Positions 61,805 to 64,000 of a DNA stretch of 64,000 bases are shown one piece after another. Every line of letters starts with the position of its first letter. Position 1 is the first letter of the stretch. This stretch comes from HGM11368 sp051883455. Its GTDB lineage: Bacteria; Bacillota; Clostridia; Christensenellales; UBA3700. A program made the position numbers and the translations under genes. The stretch is from contig JBJETT010000012.1 in NCBI GenBank assembly GCA_051883455.1, positions 1 to 64,000 of the forward strand, in the 5' to 3' direction. The notes below the pieces were generated by a model that saw only the letters and a list, made by a program, of their open reading frames with translations, had not been told where the DNA came from and did no database searches.

Positions 61805-63399
61805 TGCTCCTCTCCGCTAGACTCTTCCGCAATATCGCAAGCTGCTTGAGTTATATCTTGCGCCATTTCTTCACTCGTGTCCAAAGCTTGATTTTGCTCA
61901 CACGTATCGACTTTTTCGGTATTTTCCAATCTTCTTTGGTCGATTTCCGCCTTGATTTTGTCGTATCTTTCGCCGTACAAATTATACTGCTTTTTGTACA
62001 CGATATAGCCGATAATGCACAGAGGCACTGGCACTAAGAACATAAATACTCTAAGTATAGTCAACGCACCGCCTGAGATCAAATCGGTCGCGTTGAGGAT
62101 ATTGCCCGCGTCGTCGGCAAAGAACTGTGCCCATTTGCCCGTAGCTTCGTCTAGGCTTTCCACTACGTTAGGCAGTTTAGCCACCTTGATACCTACGCCC
62201 AAGATGAGCATAGCGATAGCTCCCGCGAACTTGGTCAGCAAAGTTTGCACGCTAAATATAACGCTATCTCCGCGCTTGCCCGTTTTCCATTCGCCGTAGT
62301 CCACCACGTCGGCAATCATAACGGTAGAGCCGATTTGGTTTAGTCCGTTGGCGGTCATCAAGAATGCACCGCACAGAGCCACGACAATGGTGTTGAGAAG
62401 ATAGTTGCCGGGTTTGAGTACGAAGAAGATAAAGAACATTGCCACCATGCCGATTATTGCCATAAAGTAATTGGCACCATACAGTTTTTCTCTCGGCAAT
62501 TTTTTGGTGATAAGGTTGTAGAAGAACATTGCAATACCTTGTCCCGTACAAGCCACGGCGGTAAACACGGTATAGCTATAGCTACTGCTAAAGTAGTTGG
62601 CACCGTTAGGGTAGCAGTACACGAATAGGTATAGCATTTGGAATAGCGAGATAGTCGTTGCAGACACGAAGAACACGTAAGAGATGGCGTAAGCCACGAG
62701 CTGGTCGTTGGTCTTAAACATATTAAAGATTTCGCCAAGTCCTACTTTTTCGTTAGGGAGTTCATACTTTTCTTTGTTGCACAGTATGGTTACACTCATA
62801 AAGCAAGCCATCATAAGACCTGCTGCAAGTCCAAGGATTAGATACGCTTTTCCCCAGCCGTATTTTGGAATAAAGTTGGCGAGAATGACCGACGTACCTA
62901 TAGAGGAGATGACGAAACCGCCGAATCCGCCTATAAGCTTTGCAAGAGAGCTAATCTTGTTGCGGTCCTCGGTGTTGTTGGCTATGGCAGGAATCATGCT
63001 CCAGAACGGAACGTCAACGAGCGTGAAGGTCATACCCCAAATTATGTACATCGCGATATAATAGAAATATCTTAGACCGATACTTGTAGTTGACGACAGC
63101 GGAGTAAACATCAAGATAACCGACACGGCGTTGAGCAAAGCGCCCACAGCCATCCACGGTCTAAACCTTCCCCACTTTCCCTTTTTGGTATTGTTGACCA
63201 AGGTAGCAAGGATAGGGTCGTTGATAGTATCCCACGCTTTTGCCAGCACGAATGCGATTGTCAACACGAGGGCGTCGAGTCCCATATAAATGTTGAGGTA
63301 AGCCAAAAAGAACACGTTGATGCAGTTGTTGGAAATCTCTCTACCGAGCGAGCCGATAGAGTAAGTGACGTTTTCCAAAGGTCTGAGCCTATTTTCCAT
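61801..63399 (-). CDS. GPH-family sugar:cation symporter
   Basis: The 532-residue protein has about 12 membrane helices with AWDTINDPILATLVNNTKKGKWGRFRPWM near residue 55 (the RGRxRPxxx loop) and DVVDYGEWKTGKRGDSVIFSVQ near 370, the MelB/GPH pattern. Likely imports a glycoside with a cation; sugar unknown. A GGGGA site precedes the ATG. It has a long hydrophilic tail rich in Glu and Ala, like the symporter at 15509. The two may transport related sugars. Confidence 0.88.
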   Translation of the reverse strand: MENRLRPLENVTYSIGSLGREISNNCINVFFLAYLNIYMGLDALVLTIAFVLAKAWDTINDPILATLVNNTKKGKWGRFRPWMAVGALLNAVSVILMFTPLSSTTSIGLRYFYYIAMYIIWGMTFTLVDVPFWSMIPAIANNTEDRNKISSLAKLIGGFGGFVISSIGTSVILANFIPKYGWGKAYLILGLAAGLMMACFMSVTILCNKEKYELPNEKVGLGEIFNMFKTNDQLVAYAISYVFFVSATTISLFQMLYLFVYCYPNGANYFSSSYSYTVFTAVACTGQGIAMFFYNLITKKLPREKLYGANYFMAIIGMVAMFFIFFVLKPGNYLLNTIVVALCGAFLMTANGLNQIGSTVMIADVVDYGEWKTGKRGDSVIFSVQTLLTKFAGAIAMLILGVGIKVAKLPNVVESLDEATGKWAQFFADDAGNILNATDLISGGALTILRVFMFLVPVPLCIIGYIVYKKQYNLYGERYDKIKAEIDQRRLENTEKVDTCEQNQALDTSEEMAQDITQAACDIAEESSGEEQ

Positions 63400-63488
63400 A
63401 AAAATCCCCTATACAAAAAGCTAATATTATTATTACACAAAATATCGTCAAAATCAATAGAGCAAGACAAAAACTTATTGCAAACGCC

Positions 63489-63523
63489 AAAAAAAACACT
63501 CACTCCCATATCGAGAGTGAGTG
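63489..63523 (-). terminator. Terminator of the FtsX-type permease gene
   Basis: CACTCACTC (63497-63505) and GAGTGAGTG (63515-63523) pair around a 9-base loop; on the minus strand eight T residues follow. Confidence 0.85.
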
Positions 63524-63538
63524 AAAAGAGCGACAAAT

Positions 63539-64000
63539 TTATCTATTTTGGATTGCGTCGATAGGTCGCTTACGAGCGATATTCATCACAGGGATAAAGC
63601 TCGACACGAACGCCACGGCTACACCGATGGCCAAAATCAAGGCGATTTGTCTAATTCCTACGTTGAGTAGCGTCAATACCAGACCGTATTGGGTGCGAAG
63701 CATATTGTTAATGACGAAGACGATAGACACCGTTGCAACGGCAGCCAACACCCAATTTATTAGAGTGATAATCAAGCTCTCGTTGAAGAAGATTCCAAAC
63801 ACGTCGCTTGACCTTGCGCCCACGGCTCTAAGGATACCAATCTCACGCTTTTTGTAGCTTATCGACACGCTGATGAAGTTGAACATCATCAAACTTGCAA
63901 ACACCGCCAAAGCGATACCCACGTACAAAAATACTTGGCTAAGCGGTTTGATGAGTCCGTCGACCTGACCTAGGAGGAAACTAGCTTGGTTGGACAACGA
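63539..64000 (-). CDS. FtsX/MacB-type ABC permease, C-terminal part (cut by window edge)
   Basis: Only the last 153 or so residues are present; the frame continues past the window end. They contain three membrane helices with the FtsX pattern: SYKKREIGILRAVGARSSDVFGIFFNESL after the first helix, and the ending RKRPIDAIQNR, typical of MacB/FtsX permeases. The complete gene may resemble the two ABC exporters at 34547-39633. Confidence 0.85.
   Translation of the reverse strand, partial: SLSNQASFLLGQVDGLIKPLSQVFLYVGIALAVFASLMMFNFISVSISYKKREIGILRAVGARSSDVFGIFFNESLIITLINWVLAAVATVSIVFVINNMLRTQYGLVLTLLNVGIRQIALILAIGVAVAFVSSFIPVMNIARKRPIDAIQNR

Overview
The window looks like a chromosome segment of an uncultured, spore-lineage Clostridia-type Firmicute. 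Supporting signs are a Spo0A response regulator, good Shine-Dalgarno sites before most genes, low-to-moderate GC, BspA-type leucine-rich repeats, GPH-type sugar symporters, a DUF1292 protein, and a Mn-responsive yybP-ykoY riboswitch. Most of it is housekeeping. Several gaps carry mosaics of small palindromic repeats.

Layout. (1) 148-12627 is an accessory island. It opens with a 1488-residue TIR-like/NACHT/leucine-rich-repeat protein, an architecture resembling plant and animal NLR receptors. Eight genes on the same strand follow in this order: vWA, PP2C phosphatase with coiled coil, Ser/Thr kinase, RanBP2-type zinc finger with LRR and a membrane segment, RanBP2-type zinc finger with several membrane segments, transglutaminase-like protein, and a TerD-domain protein with a cysteine cluster. 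The vWA/PP2C/kinase/TerD set matches the general plan of TerD-linked phospho-signalling systems; the zinc-finger membrane proteins and the transglutaminase are unusual additions. This is the best candidate here for an undescribed system. (2) 12.8-21.0 kb holds recF, an Eis-like acetyltransferase, a DUF1292 protein, a GPH symporter, a lipoprotein, and an ApgM-type phosphoglycerate mutase fused to a membrane segment and a long beta-rich tail. (3) 21.4-26.0 kb, minus strand, is a leuS-serS-acyltransferase operon. (4) 26.2-32.5 kb holds transporters (ArsB/NhaD-like, AGCS, PutP), a PlsC-like acyltransferase and a double-HTH regulator. (5) 32.7-39.6 kb holds small and lipoprotein genes followed by two overlapping ABC ATPase-permease fusions. 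(6) 39.8-50 kb holds an iron-type alcohol dehydrogenase with a Rex-like operator, an Old Yellow Enzyme homologue, two tRNA-Ser genes, an acidic zinc-ribbon protein, spo0A with a divergent XRE gene, a FAD oxidoreductase, a PepV-like peptidase and gltX. (7) 50.1-51.1 kb is the rpsF-ssb-rpsR operon. (8) 52.2-58.8 kb holds an anchored protein of unknown function, then an N-acetylhexosamine kinase-like gene, galE, a CapD/FlaA1-like dehydratase and a DegV protein. (9) 59.4-64 kb, minus strand, holds a DUF815 ATPase, mntP behind its riboswitch, a small membrane protein, a second GPH symporter, and the end of an FtsX-type permease cut by the window edge.

The gaps at 21.0-21.35, 51.2-52.1 and 58.8-59.3 kb contain the same repeat families. 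The copies at about 21.1 and 59.1 kb are nearly identical over long stretches. Gene functions are read from motifs visible in the translated sequence; no database search was run.
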